Source: a virus. From it: a stretch of DNA of 20,967 bases. Made by a program: the position numbers and the translations under genes. Where the stretch lies: the IMG/VR virus record IMGVR_UViG_3300027906_000186, positions 1 to 20,967 of that record. One strand, given 5' to 3'. Of this stretch, positions 1 to 7,886 are shown in pieces (the stretch's first letter is position 1; every line of letters starts with the position of its first letter). The notes beneath the pieces are model-generated. The model searched no databases. It was not told the DNA's origin and was given only the letters and a program-made list of their open reading frames with translations.

Positions 1-315
1 GCAGCTACTACAAACTATTCTGATGTTACAGGTAACTCAGATGAAGCTACTGGCACAAATTATTCAGCAGGTGGACAGAACTTAGATAGCGGAGCAATAT
101 CACTATCGGGAACTACCGCTATAGTAGACTTTGCAGATGAAGTCTTTTCAAACTTAACTATCACTGCAAGAGGCGCAATTATATATAACTCATCAGCAAG
201 TAATAAAGCTATCGCAGTTTTTGACTTCGGTGGTGATGTTAGCGCAACAAGTGGTGACTTTACTATTGTGTTCCCAACAGCAGACGCTTCTAACGCTGTT
301 ATCCGCATAGCTTAA
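1..315 (+). CDS. C-terminal part of a virion-type protein (5' truncated)
   Basis: An open frame runs from the first base of the window to a TAA at 313-315, giving the last 104 residues of a protein whose start lies outside. It is rich in Ser, Thr, Ala and Gly and looks all-beta. It contains the stretch ITARGAIIYN, then AVFDFGGD, and ends in FPTADASNAVIRIA. From memory, marine phage structural proteins often carry this kind of ending (ARGAVIYN ... VAVLDFG ... FPAADASNAIIRI); the function of that family is not established. It is read in the same direction as the fibre gene and ends 12 bases before it, so it belongs to the same late operon. Capsid decoration or a fibre-associated protein are both possible. 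Confidence 0.75.
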   Translation, partial: AATTNYSDVTGNSDEATGTNYSAGGQNLDSGAISLSGTTAIVDFADEVFSNLTITARGAIIYNSSASNKAIAVFDFGGDVSATSGDFTIVFPTADASNAVIRIA

Positions 316-327
316 AGGTATATTACA

Positions 328-2892
328 ATGGCATTAATTACAAAAGATCGTGTAAAAGAAAGTACAACAACCACAGGTACAGGAGCTTATGCTCTAGGTG
401 GTGCTGATGCTACTTTTGATACATTTACATCGTGTATGTCTAATGGTGACACGACTTATTATGCCATTGCACATACCACACCAAGCACAGACGAGTGGGA
501 GGTAGGCATAGGTACATGGAATACTGGCAACACTCTCACTCGTACTACTGTTTTAGCAGGATCTAATGGAACTAGCGCAGTAAACTTTAGCGCTGGTACT
601 AAAAATATTTTTATGACTGTACCTGCAGACCAAACACGTCTAGGTATTACTTCAACTGTTGCAGAGTTAAACATACTAGACGGTGTAACTTCTACAGCAG
701 CAGAACTAAATATACTAGATGGTGTAACATCAACTGCTGCTGAACTCAATATTCTAGATGGTGTAACATCAAGTACTGCAGAGTTAAATATATTAGATGG
801 TGTTACATCAACTACTGCAGAGTTAAACATTCTTGATGGTGTGACTTCTACAACAACAGAGTTAAACATATTAGACGGTGTTACATCAAGTACTGCAGAG
901 TTAAACATATTAGACGGTGTTACATCAACTGCTGCTGAACTCAATATTCTAGATGGTGTTACATCAACTGCTGCAGAGTTAAACATATTAGATGGTGTCA
1001 CATCAACTGCTGCTGAACTCAATATTCTTGACGGAGTTACAGCTACCGCAACAGAGTTAAACATCATGGACGGTGTTACAGCCACTACTGCTGAACTAAA
1101 CTACGTAGATGGTGTAACCTCAAACATACAAACACAGTTAGATTCAAAATTAGGTGGAGGAAGCCTTTCATCAGATTTAACTTTTGCTGCTGGTGCAGAT
1201 TTGATTACTGCTACAGCAGGTACAGATAATCTCAGGATTGGTGATGGTGCAGGTGCTGCTATTGCTTCTGGTGCTATAGAAAACGTGGTTATTGGTACAG
1301 GTGCTGGAGCAGCTATAACTACTGGAGATAGGAATCTCGCTGTTGGATATAAGGCATTAAATAAAGTCACTGAAGGATTAAGAAACACAGCAGTAGGCTA
1401 TGATGCTTTGCTTACAGATACTTTAGGTAGTAAAAGTACAGCACTAGGCTTTGGAACACTAACAACACAAAACCTTACTTCAGCCACTGATACATATAAT
1501 ACTGCTGTAGGATATAATGCTGGTAATGATATTACAACTGGTACGAAAAACACTATAGTTGGTGGGGATGCTGGCGATCAATTAACTGTCGGAGAAAAAA
1601 ATGTAGCAATAGGCTATGATACTTTAACTGCAGATACTAAGGGCAGTAAAAGTACAGCAGTTGGTAAAGGAGCATTAACAACACAAAACTTTACTTCAGC
1701 TACTGATACACACAATACTGCTGTGGGGCATGATGCTGGTAATGATGTTACAACTGGTACGCATAACACGCTTATAGGTAGTCTTGCAGGAGATGCTCTA
1801 ACCACAGGCAGTTATAATACTGCGGTAGGTTATCAAGCACTTTCTGCCCAAACAACAGTTTCTGAAAATACTGCATTTGGTACATGGGCGCTCGCAGCAA
1901 ACACCTCTGGAACTTATAATGTTGCTATTGGCAAAAGTGCTATGGAAGGCAGCACAACTGGTGCTTCTAACGTAGCCATTGGCGTTACTGCTTTAGACGG
2001 TAATACAAGTGGTGGTGCTAATATTGCTATTGGTTACAACGCTCTTGGTGATAATACCACAAGTAGTGAAAACGTATTTGTAGGTCATAATGCAGGGGAT
2101 AATATGACTACAGGCGGCTATAGTGTTGGTATAGGCGCATATGCAATGGAAAATATTACTACAGGTCATAATAATGTTGGTATCGGTTGGAGGACGCTTG
2201 ATAGTATAACTACAGGAGCAGCAAATGTTGGTCTTGGGTCTTACACTGGACAATCAATGACCACTGGCAGTCAGGGTACATTTGTAGGTCACTATGCTGG
2301 TTTTGGTTCAACAGGAAGTCACAACACTTGTATTGGTCACGCTGCTGGTTATGCAAGTAATGCTGCCAATCAATTAGATACTGGTAGTTACAACATTCTT
2401 ATTGGTTCATACTCTGATGTTCCAGCAGAAGACACCGTTAATTCGGTGGTAATTGGAGCGTTAGTAGGTAGAGGTTCAAACACAGCCTATATTGGTGGAA
2501 GTTCTCATGCATATAATCACCCAAACGTTTCTTATTGGTCTGTTTACTCAGACCAAAGATTAAAGAAAAACATTAAAGATAGCACTGTTGGTCTTGATGC
2601 TATTAAAGCGGTAAAAATTAGAAGCTATGAGTACAAAACTAAAGATGATTTATCTGAAATAGAAGCTGATGGCCTAAAAGAAATCGATATTATTGAGCAA
2701 ACAGGAACACATGTAGGGGTTATAGCCCAAGAACTACAGGCTGTAATGCCTGATTGCGTAAAAGCAAATGAAACTACAGGCGTCCTTACAGTAAACCCAG
2801 AAAATCTACAATGGGCATTGCTTAAAGCAGTTCAAGAACTCTCAGCAAAGAATGATGCGTTAGAAGCTAGAATAAAAACACTAGAAGGATAA
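328..2892 (+). CDS. Repeat-rich tail fibre/spike with C-terminal S74 intramolecular chaperone
   Basis: 854 residues. Residues 1-105 are a head domain of a kind seen in marine phage fibres. Residues 109-264 are twelve tandem 13-residue units (consensus STAAELNILDGVT). Residues about 265-740 are a beta-rich shaft with 17-residue units of the NVAIGYNAL..TTG type. The end is a peptidase S74 domain: SDQRLKKNI with Ser741 and Lys746, the Ser-x4-Lys dyad of this family, then GVIAQELQAVMPD and a closing helix (ALLKAVQELSAKNDALEARI). In known S74 fibres the domain trimerises the shaft and cuts itself off before the Ser, so cleavage at Tyr740/Ser741 and release of a 114-residue chaperone is predicted. 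The ATG at 328 is preceded by AAAGG. The likely role is receptor binding at the tail. Confidence 0.92.
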   Translation: MALITKDRVKESTTTTGTGAYALGGADATFDTFTSCMSNGDTTYYAIAHTTPSTDEWEVGIGTWNTGNTLTRTTVLAGSNGTSAVNFSAGTKNIFMTVPADQTRLGITSTVAELNILDGVTSTAAELNILDGVTSTAAELNILDGVTSSTAELNILDGVTSTTAELNILDGVTSTTTELNILDGVTSSTAELNILDGVTSTAAELNILDGVTSTAAELNILDGVTSTAAELNILDGVTATATELNIMDGVTATTAELNYVDGVTSNIQTQLDSKLGGGSLSSDLTFAAGADLITATAGTDNLRIGDGAGAAIASGAIENVVIGTGAGAAITTGDRNLAVGYKALNKVTEGLRNTAVGYDALLTDTLGSKSTALGFGTLTTQNLTSATDTYNTAVGYNAGNDITTGTKNTIVGGDAGDQLTVGEKNVAIGYDTLTADTKGSKSTAVGKGALTTQNFTSATDTHNTAVGHDAGNDVTTGTHNTLIGSLAGDALTTGSYNTAVGYQALSAQTTVSENTAFGTWALAANTSGTYNVAIGKSAMEGSTTGASNVAIGVTALDGNTSGGANIAIGYNALGDNTTSSENVFVGHNAGDNMTTGGYSVGIGAYAMENITTGHNNVGIGWRTLDSITTGAANVGLGSYTGQSMTTGSQGTFVGHYAGFGSTGSHNTCIGHAAGYASNAANQLDTGSYNILIGSYSDVPAEDTVNSVVIGALVGRGSNTAYIGGSSHAYNHPNVSYWSVYSDQRLKKNIKDSTVGLDAIKAVKIRSYEYKTKDDLSEIEADGLKEIDIIEQTGTHVGVIAQELQAVMPDCVKANETTGVLTVNPENLQWALLKAVQELSAKNDALEARIKTLEG
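652..1119 (+). repeat. Twelve tandem 39-bp units encoding STAAELNILDGVT-like peptides
   Basis: Twelve exact 39-base units lie in phase with the fibre reading frame (starts 652, 691, 730 ... 1081). The peptide is almost constant: ELNILDGVT in units 1-10, ELNIMDGVT in unit 11 and ELNYVDGVT in unit 12. The DNA differs through synonymous codons. Units 3, 8 and 10 share one spelling (gctgctgaactcaatattct), while units 4, 7 and 9 share another (gcagagttaaa-atatta). Interspersed near-identical copies suggest past unit duplication and shuffling. Confidence 0.97.
1426..1777 (+). repeat. 216-bp-offset internal duplication in the fibre shaft
   Basis: The segment starting at 1426 (ggtagtaaaagtacagca...) recurs at 1642 (ggcagtaaaagtacagca...), an offset of 216 bases or 72 residues. 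Both copies encode GSKSTA-G-G-LTTQN-TSATDT-NTAVG--AGND-TTGT-NT. The copies remain in frame and differ mainly at single bases, so this looks like one tandem duplication of a shaft segment. Confidence 0.85.
1714..2274 (+). repeat. Eleven 17-residue (51-bp) beta-shaft repeats
   Basis: From Asn463 to residue 649 of the fibre, eleven units of exactly 17 residues follow without interruption (starts 463, 480, 497, 514, 531, 548, 565, 582, 599, 616, 633). Typical units are NVAIGKSAMEGSTTGAS and NIAIGYNALGDNTTSSE. The N-hydrophobic-A/G-hydrophobic-G strand and TTG turn resemble repeats of trimeric fibre shafts and adhesin heads (YadA/Hep_Hag-like). The fold is inferred from the pattern. Confidence 0.85.
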
Positions 2893-2896
2893 GTAA

Positions 2897-3148
2897 ATGT
2901 CTGATAAACCAACCCCTGCAAGAATAGCACATCACTACAAAGCAATGCAAGATTCTGTTACTGCATTAAACGCAGGAAAACCTTCCACTATGTTAGATGC
3001 TCAGTGGGTTACATATAAAGCAAATAATGTAGCACACTTGGAGCATATGAAAGCTATAACTTACACAAATGGCTCAGGTAAGAAACAATCATACTGGACT
3101 ACCGAAGACATGACTGCTGTTGACAAGGCTATTGCAGATCATAAATAA
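2897..3148 (+). CDS. Small protein of unknown function after the S74 fibre
   Basis: 83 residues, starting four bases after the fibre stop. Its Shine-Dalgarno (AAGGA) lies inside the end of the fibre gene, so translation is probably coupled. It is soluble and mixed in charge, with MLDAQWVTYKANNVAHLEHM in the middle and a short C-terminal helix (TAVDKAIADHK). No signal peptide, membrane span or catalytic motif is visible and I do not recognise the family. Its position between fibre and tail genes suggests a fibre-associated or tail-assembly protein, but that rests on context alone. Confidence 0.75.
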   Translation: MSDKPTPARIAHHYKAMQDSVTALNAGKPSTMLDAQWVTYKANNVAHLEHMKAITYTNGSGKKQSYWTTEDMTAVDKAIADHK

Positions 3149-3170
3149 ACTTTAATAAAGGCACTTGTAA

Positions 3171-3818
3171 ATGCTAAGTTTTGCAGCACATTCAGAGATA
3201 CCTATAGGTGAATTTGAATCTTCTCCACACAGAAATGTTGCACTTACAGGTGTAGTAGGTACTTCTGTTACTCCGGGCGTGAGTGTTAGTGGAGATAGAG
3301 CATTTGCTCTTACAGGCACTTCTGCTACTAGTGCTGTACAAGACTCAATAACAACAGCTACCGTAATTGCTAAAGGTAATGTGACTCCAACTGGAGTTGT
3401 TGGTACTTCTGCTGCTGGTGCTACTACTGGTTTAGGTTATATTGCCACAACTCCAACAGGCGTAGCTGGTACTTCTGCTTTAAGTGCTGTTTCTGCCACT
3501 GGTAAACACAAGCTATCATCACTAGTAGCGACAGGCGGTCTAGGTATTGGAGTTGCTGCAGAAGCTAATTTTACTATTGCTTCAGTTTCAGCCACAGCAA
3601 CCTTTGGTGACTTTGCAGATGAAGATGCTCAAGGTAGTACTCCAATAACAGGTGTGTCTGCCTCTGGTGCAGTAAATTGGAACAGTGATGATCCAGATAT
3701 ACCTAATGGTATATATAGAGCGCCAGAAGTTGTATTTCTAAATACAGACTTTAGAAGAACAGCAACGGTAAATATTGTACCTTATAAAGATTACAAGGTA
3801 TACATAACACGTAGATAA
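3171..3818 (+). CDS. Ala/Thr/Gly-rich repeat protein, probable virion component
   Basis: 215 residues with low sequence complexity. A TGV-GTS motif recurs (LTGVVGTSVTPG, PTGVVGTSAAGA, PTGVAGTSALSA), each followed by a small-residue strand. Residues 140-180 turn more acidic (FGDFADEDAQ), and the C-terminus is basic (DYKVYITRR). Such TG-[VS]-GTSA repeats are common, in my experience, in structural proteins of marine phages, where they look like short beta or Ig-like decorations. The ATG at 3171 has a weak AAAGG upstream and follows a 22-base gap. The exact role is unknown; a fibre- or tail-surface protein is the most economical reading. Confidence 0.7.
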   Translation: MLSFAAHSEIPIGEFESSPHRNVALTGVVGTSVTPGVSVSGDRAFALTGTSATSAVQDSITTATVIAKGNVTPTGVVGTSAAGATTGLGYIATTPTGVAGTSALSAVSATGKHKLSSLVATGGLGIGVAAEANFTIASVSATATFGDFADEDAQGSTPITGVSASGAVNWNSDDPDIPNGIYRAPEVVFLNTDFRRTATVNIVPYKDYKVYITRR

Positions 3819-3827
3819 GGATTTCTT

Positions 3828-4142
3828 ATGGCATATAAATGGCCTGATAAAGACCCAGATGAAATTGCAGACTTCAGTGTTGACTGGTCACGTTTCTTAG
3901 ACACAGATACAATAGCAAGTGTTGTTTGGTTAGCAAATGACACTGTATTAGCAATTAATGTTTCTTTGGGCGGTGCGAATAATGAGATAATTCTAATACA
4001 ACCAACCAATACAAACACAGTTGCAACTGCTCGTTTTGTAGGTGGGATAAATGGTACAAGATATAAGATTACTTGTAGGATTACCACAGCAGATTCAAAA
4101 GTCTTTGAAAGAAATATCTTTTTAAGGGTCAGGAGTATTTAA
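3828..4142 (+). CDS. Probable phage fibre-tail adaptor (small Ig-like protein)
   Basis: 104 residues. The layout is KWPDKDPDEIADFSVDWSRF, then DTDTIASVVW, a beta-rich middle, and VGGINGTRYKITCRITTADS near the end. It resembles small phage proteins annotated as fibre-tail adaptors: a KDPDE..DY..DWS..L opening, DTI..S.W, then GG..G..Y.V..R..T. The assignment is from memory of that pattern and has not been searched. It sits directly before the SU10-type adaptor and the nozzle, with AGGA upstream of the ATG, which fits a part of the tail connector. No catalytic residues are seen. Confidence 0.6.
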   Translation: MAYKWPDKDPDEIADFSVDWSRFLDTDTIASVVWLANDTVLAINVSLGGANNEIILIQPTNTNTVATARFVGGINGTRYKITCRITTADSKVFERNIFLRVRSI

Positions 4143-4144
4143 GA

Positions 4145-4834
4145 ATGGCTTACGATTTTATTGGCCTAGTTAATGATGTTTGTGGTAGACTAAATGAAGT
4201 CAAACTAACAACTACTAACTTTGCAACAACTACAGGTTATTACACTTTTGTCAAAGAAGCTGTCAATTCTTCTATAAGACATATTCAACAAGAAGAGTTC
4301 GAGTGGTCTTGGAATCATGTAGAGAATGAATTAACTTTAGTAGCAGGTGTATCAAGAGAACCTTTTCCTGCAGATGCTAAAGTTATAAACATGCAGTCTT
4401 TTAGAATAAAAAGAGATGCTACCATTGGTAACGGAACAGAATACCTAAAAGAAATAACATATGAAGAGTATTTAGAGAAGTATGTAGATCAAGAGTATGA
4501 CTCAGGTACATCAAACAGAGGTATGCCTCGAATGATTGTACGTGCGCCTAGTAGAGAGTTTATACTAGTGCCTGAGCCTGATGAAGCCTACACATTAGTT
4601 TATGAATATTACACACTTGGTTATGATTTAGAAGGACATGATGATGTACCCTCCATACCAGAACCATACAGACATGTTATTATAAATGGTGCTATGTATT
4701 ACGCATATCAATTTAGAAATGACGCACAAATGGCTAACATGTCTCAAGTATTGTTTGAAGATGGTATAAAACATTTAAGAAGCTTACATATAAATCGTTA
4801 CAAAGAAATAAGAGACAGAAGAGTTAGTTTCTAA
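4145..4834 (+). CDS. SU10-like head-to-tail adaptor
   Basis: 229 residues, close to the usual adaptor size. The start (FIGLVNDVCGRLNEVKLTTT, then FATTTGYYTFVKEAVNSSI) is followed by a conserved turn, EEFEWSWNHVE, and LTLVAGVSREPFPADAKVI. This is the pattern of the phage SU10 adaptor family, a ring between portal and tail nozzle in podoviruses. The C-terminal half is helical and ends in a basic tail (INRYKEIRDRRVSF). The stop overlaps the nozzle ATG by one base (TAATG), so the two are probably translated together. This pair is the best evidence for a short-tailed virion. Confidence 0.78.
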   Translation: MAYDFIGLVNDVCGRLNEVKLTTTNFATTTGYYTFVKEAVNSSIRHIQQEEFEWSWNHVENELTLVAGVSREPFPADAKVINMQSFRIKRDATIGNGTEYLKEITYEEYLEKYVDQEYDSGTSNRGMPRMIVRAPSREFILVPEPDEAYTLVYEYYTLGYDLEGHDDVPSIPEPYRHVIINGAMYYAYQFRNDAQMANMSQVLFEDGIKHLRSLHINRYKEIRDRRVSF

Positions 4835-7374
4835 TGGCTACAGGCTGGAATACATTCCCAATAGAGTTTAGAGGTGGTCTAATCTCTAACATGAGCTTAC
4901 TACAGCAAGGTATTAATGCTGTTGGTTCTGCCTCTACTTTACAAAACTTTGAAGTAGACAAAGAAGGTGGCTACAAAAAGATAAAAGGCTTTTCTAAGTT
5001 TACAGATTTTACAATTCCAGGAACAGGAGATACTTTAGGTCTTAAAGTAGTATCCAACGCTAGGTTAATTGTTGCACGTAAAGTAAACTCTGCTACCGTA
5101 ACAGAAAGACAGACTGCTACATCTACAGTAAACGGTGCTACTTCATCAACCACTGCAGTAGCCCTTGATACAAACACTGCTACAGCTATAGTAAATGGTG
5201 CTGTTTCTTCTGGTACTGCATTAACCTTAGACAGAGCAAGAACTTTTACAGCAGTAACAGGTAGCTCCTCTCTAGCTGGTGCAAGTGCTACATTTAACGT
5301 AACAAATACAAATGGCACGTACACAGCCGCAATAAATGCAGCAGGTACAGGCTTTAAAGTTAATGAAACGGTAACAGTAGTAGGTGCAAACTTAGGTGGT
5401 GCTACTTCAGCAAACAACGCAACTGTTACAGTTACTTCTATTGGTTCTAGTGCTGCTACATATACTAATCCAACGCAATCTAGCTATAGTGGTTCTGGTA
5501 GTAGTGCTACATTTAATATTACTAAAACAGGTACTACATACACAGTAGCTATTAGTGCTGCAGGTTCAGGTTACGCAGCTAATGAAACAATTAAAGTAGT
5601 AGGTACACAGTTAAATGGTGCTACTACTGCTAATGATGCAACTATTACAATAACTACAGTAAATGGATCAGGTGGCATAACAGCAGCTACCATAGCAGGT
5701 ACAGGTTTAGCAGAAGGACCAATAACAGGAGTTTCTATTGCTGGCACTGGTGTAAGTTTTACTGGAACTATCACTAAAGGAATGCTTGTAACTGGTACTG
5801 GTATCTCTGGGGATTTGGTAGTAAAGACAGTAACAAATCAGAATACTCTTGTATTAGATAGAGCAGCAACTATTGCTGATAACGTTGTACTTACTTTCAA
5901 TACCAATATAAAAGCAGGTATGTTTGTGACAGGTACAGGTATATCTGGTACGGTTACTGTAGCATCAGTTACAAATCAAAACAGTATAACACTTTCATCT
6001 GCTCAGTCTCTATCTGACAATACCGTTCTTACTTTTGGTGACCTTGTTACTGCAGATGTAGATAAAACTGCTTACTACTATAGCACTGGTACTGATTGGA
6101 TATTTACTGCTGTTAGTACAAACACAAACGGTGGTAAAGTAAATCAAGCTGATTTTAATTTTGATGGTACTGATAAGATTGTTTTTGTTGATGGTACAAG
6201 CTACCCTAGTATATACAATGTTTCTAATAATACACAAACAAATCTGACAGCCGCTAGTGCAAACATTAATACAGATGTGTTAGGCGCAGAACGTGTAGTA
6301 ATATTTAAGAACACAGCATTTTATACTAAAGAAAATAAACTCTACTTCACAGCACCATCAACTGTAGATAACTTCTCAGTAGCAGATGGCGCAGGTAGTA
6401 TAAACCTAGCACATAATATTACAGGTATAGTTGTCTTCCGTGAACAACTAATTATTTTTACAACAGACACAGTAAGCAGATTAACAGGTAGCTCTACTGC
6501 AGACTTTAGACTACAACCTATAACAGAAAATATAGGGTGTATAAATGGGGATACAGTTCAAGAGGTTGGTGGAGACATAATGTATCTTGCTCCTGATGGA
6601 CTAAGATTATTATCTGCTACGGATCGTATAGGTGACTTTGCTTTGGACGTTGCCTCTGATAAAATAAAAGAAGATGCTTCTAAATTTTTAAGTGGTACTA
6701 CTGCATACTGCTCTACTGTGGTTAGGGAAAAGTCTCAATATAGAGTTTTCTCTTATGTATCAAGTAGGGCTTCCTCTGCTTCTGATGGTTTGATAGCTAC
6801 TAAACTATCAGCACAAGGTTCAGATGGTATTGAGTGGTCTACTACAAAAGGAATAAAAGCTAGTGTTATAGATAGTGCATACAACATAACTAATGCTACA
6901 GAAACAGTAGCTTTTTCAAATAATGATAACTATGCATATTTACTAGATTCAGGTAATACTTTTGATGGCACAAACATAGAAGCTATTATGCAAACTGCAT
7001 TCATGCCTATAAATGATCCACAGATTAGAAAAACTTTTTATAAAGCTGTTTTATTTATAGACCCAGAAGGTACTATTGACTTAGACTTTTCAGTCAGATA
7101 TGACTTTGAATCTTTACTAAGAAACGATATTAGGCAACCAGATATAATAGAAATAAAAACAGCGACATCACCTTCTGTTGCAATCTTTGGTGGTGGTGCT
7201 TTATTTAACGCATCAGGTGGCGTTGTCTTTAGCTCTAACTTAGAAAAAGTATACCCTGTAAATGTAATAGGATCAGGAGATACAATAGCTTTACGGATTT
7301 CAGATGTAACATCAAATCCATCTTTTACATTAGACACATGTGTGTTAGAATATAAACAAAACGACAGGCAATAA
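4834..7374 (+). CDS. Tail nozzle (tubular protein B-like) with inserted repeat modules
   Basis: 846 residues. The start is typical of podovirus nozzle proteins: FRGGLISNMSLLQQG, then STLQNFEVDKEGGYKKIKGF. The second half (about 402-846) has blade-like motifs expected of the beta-propeller barrel, for example NFDGTDKIVFVDG, REQLIIFTTDTVSRLTG, DIMYLAPDGLRLLSATDRIG and YKAVLFIDPEGTIDLDF. Between them, residues about 95-401 are Thr/Ala/Gly-rich repeats: two copies of SATFN-T---TYT--I-AAG-G---NET and two copies of GM-VTGTGISG---V--VTNQN. These look like decorations inserted into the propeller. In the virion the nozzle sits below the adaptor and forms the DNA channel exit. The length is at the upper end for the family because of the insertion. 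Confidence 0.75.
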   Translation: MATGWNTFPIEFRGGLISNMSLLQQGINAVGSASTLQNFEVDKEGGYKKIKGFSKFTDFTIPGTGDTLGLKVVSNARLIVARKVNSATVTERQTATSTVNGATSSTTAVALDTNTATAIVNGAVSSGTALTLDRARTFTAVTGSSSLAGASATFNVTNTNGTYTAAINAAGTGFKVNETVTVVGANLGGATSANNATVTVTSIGSSAATYTNPTQSSYSGSGSSATFNITKTGTTYTVAISAAGSGYAANETIKVVGTQLNGATTANDATITITTVNGSGGITAATIAGTGLAEGPITGVSIAGTGVSFTGTITKGMLVTGTGISGDLVVKTVTNQNTLVLDRAATIADNVVLTFNTNIKAGMFVTGTGISGTVTVASVTNQNSITLSSAQSLSDNTVLTFGDLVTADVDKTAYYYSTGTDWIFTAVSTNTNGGKVNQADFNFDGTDKIVFVDGTSYPSIYNVSNNTQTNLTAASANINTDVLGAERVVIFKNTAFYTKENKLYFTAPSTVDNFSVADGAGSINLAHNITGIVVFREQLIIFTTDTVSRLTGSSTADFRLQPITENIGCINGDTVQEVGGDIMYLAPDGLRLLSATDRIGDFALDVASDKIKEDASKFLSGTTAYCSTVVREKSQYRVFSYVSSRASSASDGLIATKLSAQGSDGIEWSTTKGIKASVIDSAYNITNATETVAFSNNDNYAYLLDSGNTFDGTNIEAIMQTAFMPINDPQIRKTFYKAVLFIDPEGTIDLDFSVRYDFESLLRNDIRQPDIIEIKTATSPSVAIFGGGALFNASGGVVFSSNLEKVYPVNVIGSGDTIALRISDVTSNPSFTLDTCVLEYKQNDRQ
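5284..6036 (+). repeat. Two pairs of internal modules in the nozzle protein
   Basis: Module A occurs at 5284-5442 and 5503-5661 (residues 151-203 and 224-276, offset 73 residues). Both copies read SATFN-T, TYT-AI-AAG-G, NET--VVG--L-GAT-AN-AT-T-T. Module B occurs at 5770-5898 and 5908-6036 (residues 313-355 and 359-401, offset 46). Both read I--GM-VTGTGISG, V--VTNQN, then L-----S/ADN-VLTF. Neither belongs to the core propeller pattern. Confidence 0.85.
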
Positions 7375-7385
7375 GGAACAGTAAT

Positions 7386-7886
7386 ATGCCCAACGGATAC
7401 ACTAGACAGGATACTACAGGAGCGTTAGCCAACGGCAATCCTATTGATGCCGATTTGTTTAACAACGAATACAATGCAATAGAAAGTGCAATGAACGCTT
7501 CTACAGGTCACAACCATGATGGTACAACTGGTGGTGGTGCTACTATTAATAAGATTGGACCATCAAACGAGTTGGAAGCTGAGTCTGGTGCAGTCTTTCC
7601 AAAAGTTAATAACCTAATAGATCATGGTAAAACAGGCTTACGTTGGAAAGATGCCTACTACGCTGGTACAGTATATGCAGAGGATATTTCTGTGACAGAT
7701 GACTTAACTGTAGGGGATGACTTAACTGTAGGAGGTAATGTAGACCTTGGTGCTGGTTCAGGTTGGGTAATATATCAATCAGGTACAGACTTAAAGTTTA
7801 AGTACAACGGCACTGATAGATTTAAATTAAGTTCTGCAGGTGCTTTAACTGTAGAAGATAACGTAACAGCTTATGGAAGTGCATAA
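7386..7886 (+). CDS. Short tail fibre-type protein
   Basis: 166 residues. The N-terminus (MPNGYTRQDTTGALANGNPI, then FNNEYNAIESAMNASTGHNHDGTTGGG) matches a common phage fibre layout. In it a helix containing FN-EYNAI is followed by a His-x-His-Asp-Gly turn, here His-Asn-His-Asp-Gly-Thr, which in known fibres often marks the start of the beta-rich part. The second half contains a doubled DDLTVG (7698-7733) and WVIYQSGTDLKFKYNGTDRF. It follows the nozzle gene by 11 bases and its stop overlaps the next ATG (TAATG). An attachment role at the tail tip is inferred. No S74 or enzymatic domain is present. Confidence 0.65.
   Translation: MPNGYTRQDTTGALANGNPIDADLFNNEYNAIESAMNASTGHNHDGTTGGGATINKIGPSNELEAESGAVFPKVNNLIDHGKTGLRWKDAYYAGTVYAEDISVTDDLTVGDDLTVGGNVDLGAGSGWVIYQSGTDLKFKYNGTDRFKLSSAGALTVEDNVTAYGSA
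7698..7733 (+). repeat. Perfect-but-one 18-bp tandem duplication (DDLTVG x2)
   Basis: gatgacttaactgtaggg is followed directly by gatgacttaactgtagga. Only the last base differs and both copies read DDLTVG. It is a recent in-frame slippage or duplication in the fibre gene. Confidence 0.9.

Noticed and set aside
459-1085. 208-codon open frame on the minus strand
   Set aside because: It is the reverse of the 39-bp tandem repeats; the periodic VTPS-MFNSA peptide follows from repeat phase and lacks a ribosome site.
652-1119. CRISPR-like array of regular repeats
   Set aside because: Units are contiguous 39-mers with no unique spacers and code in frame for a constant peptide.
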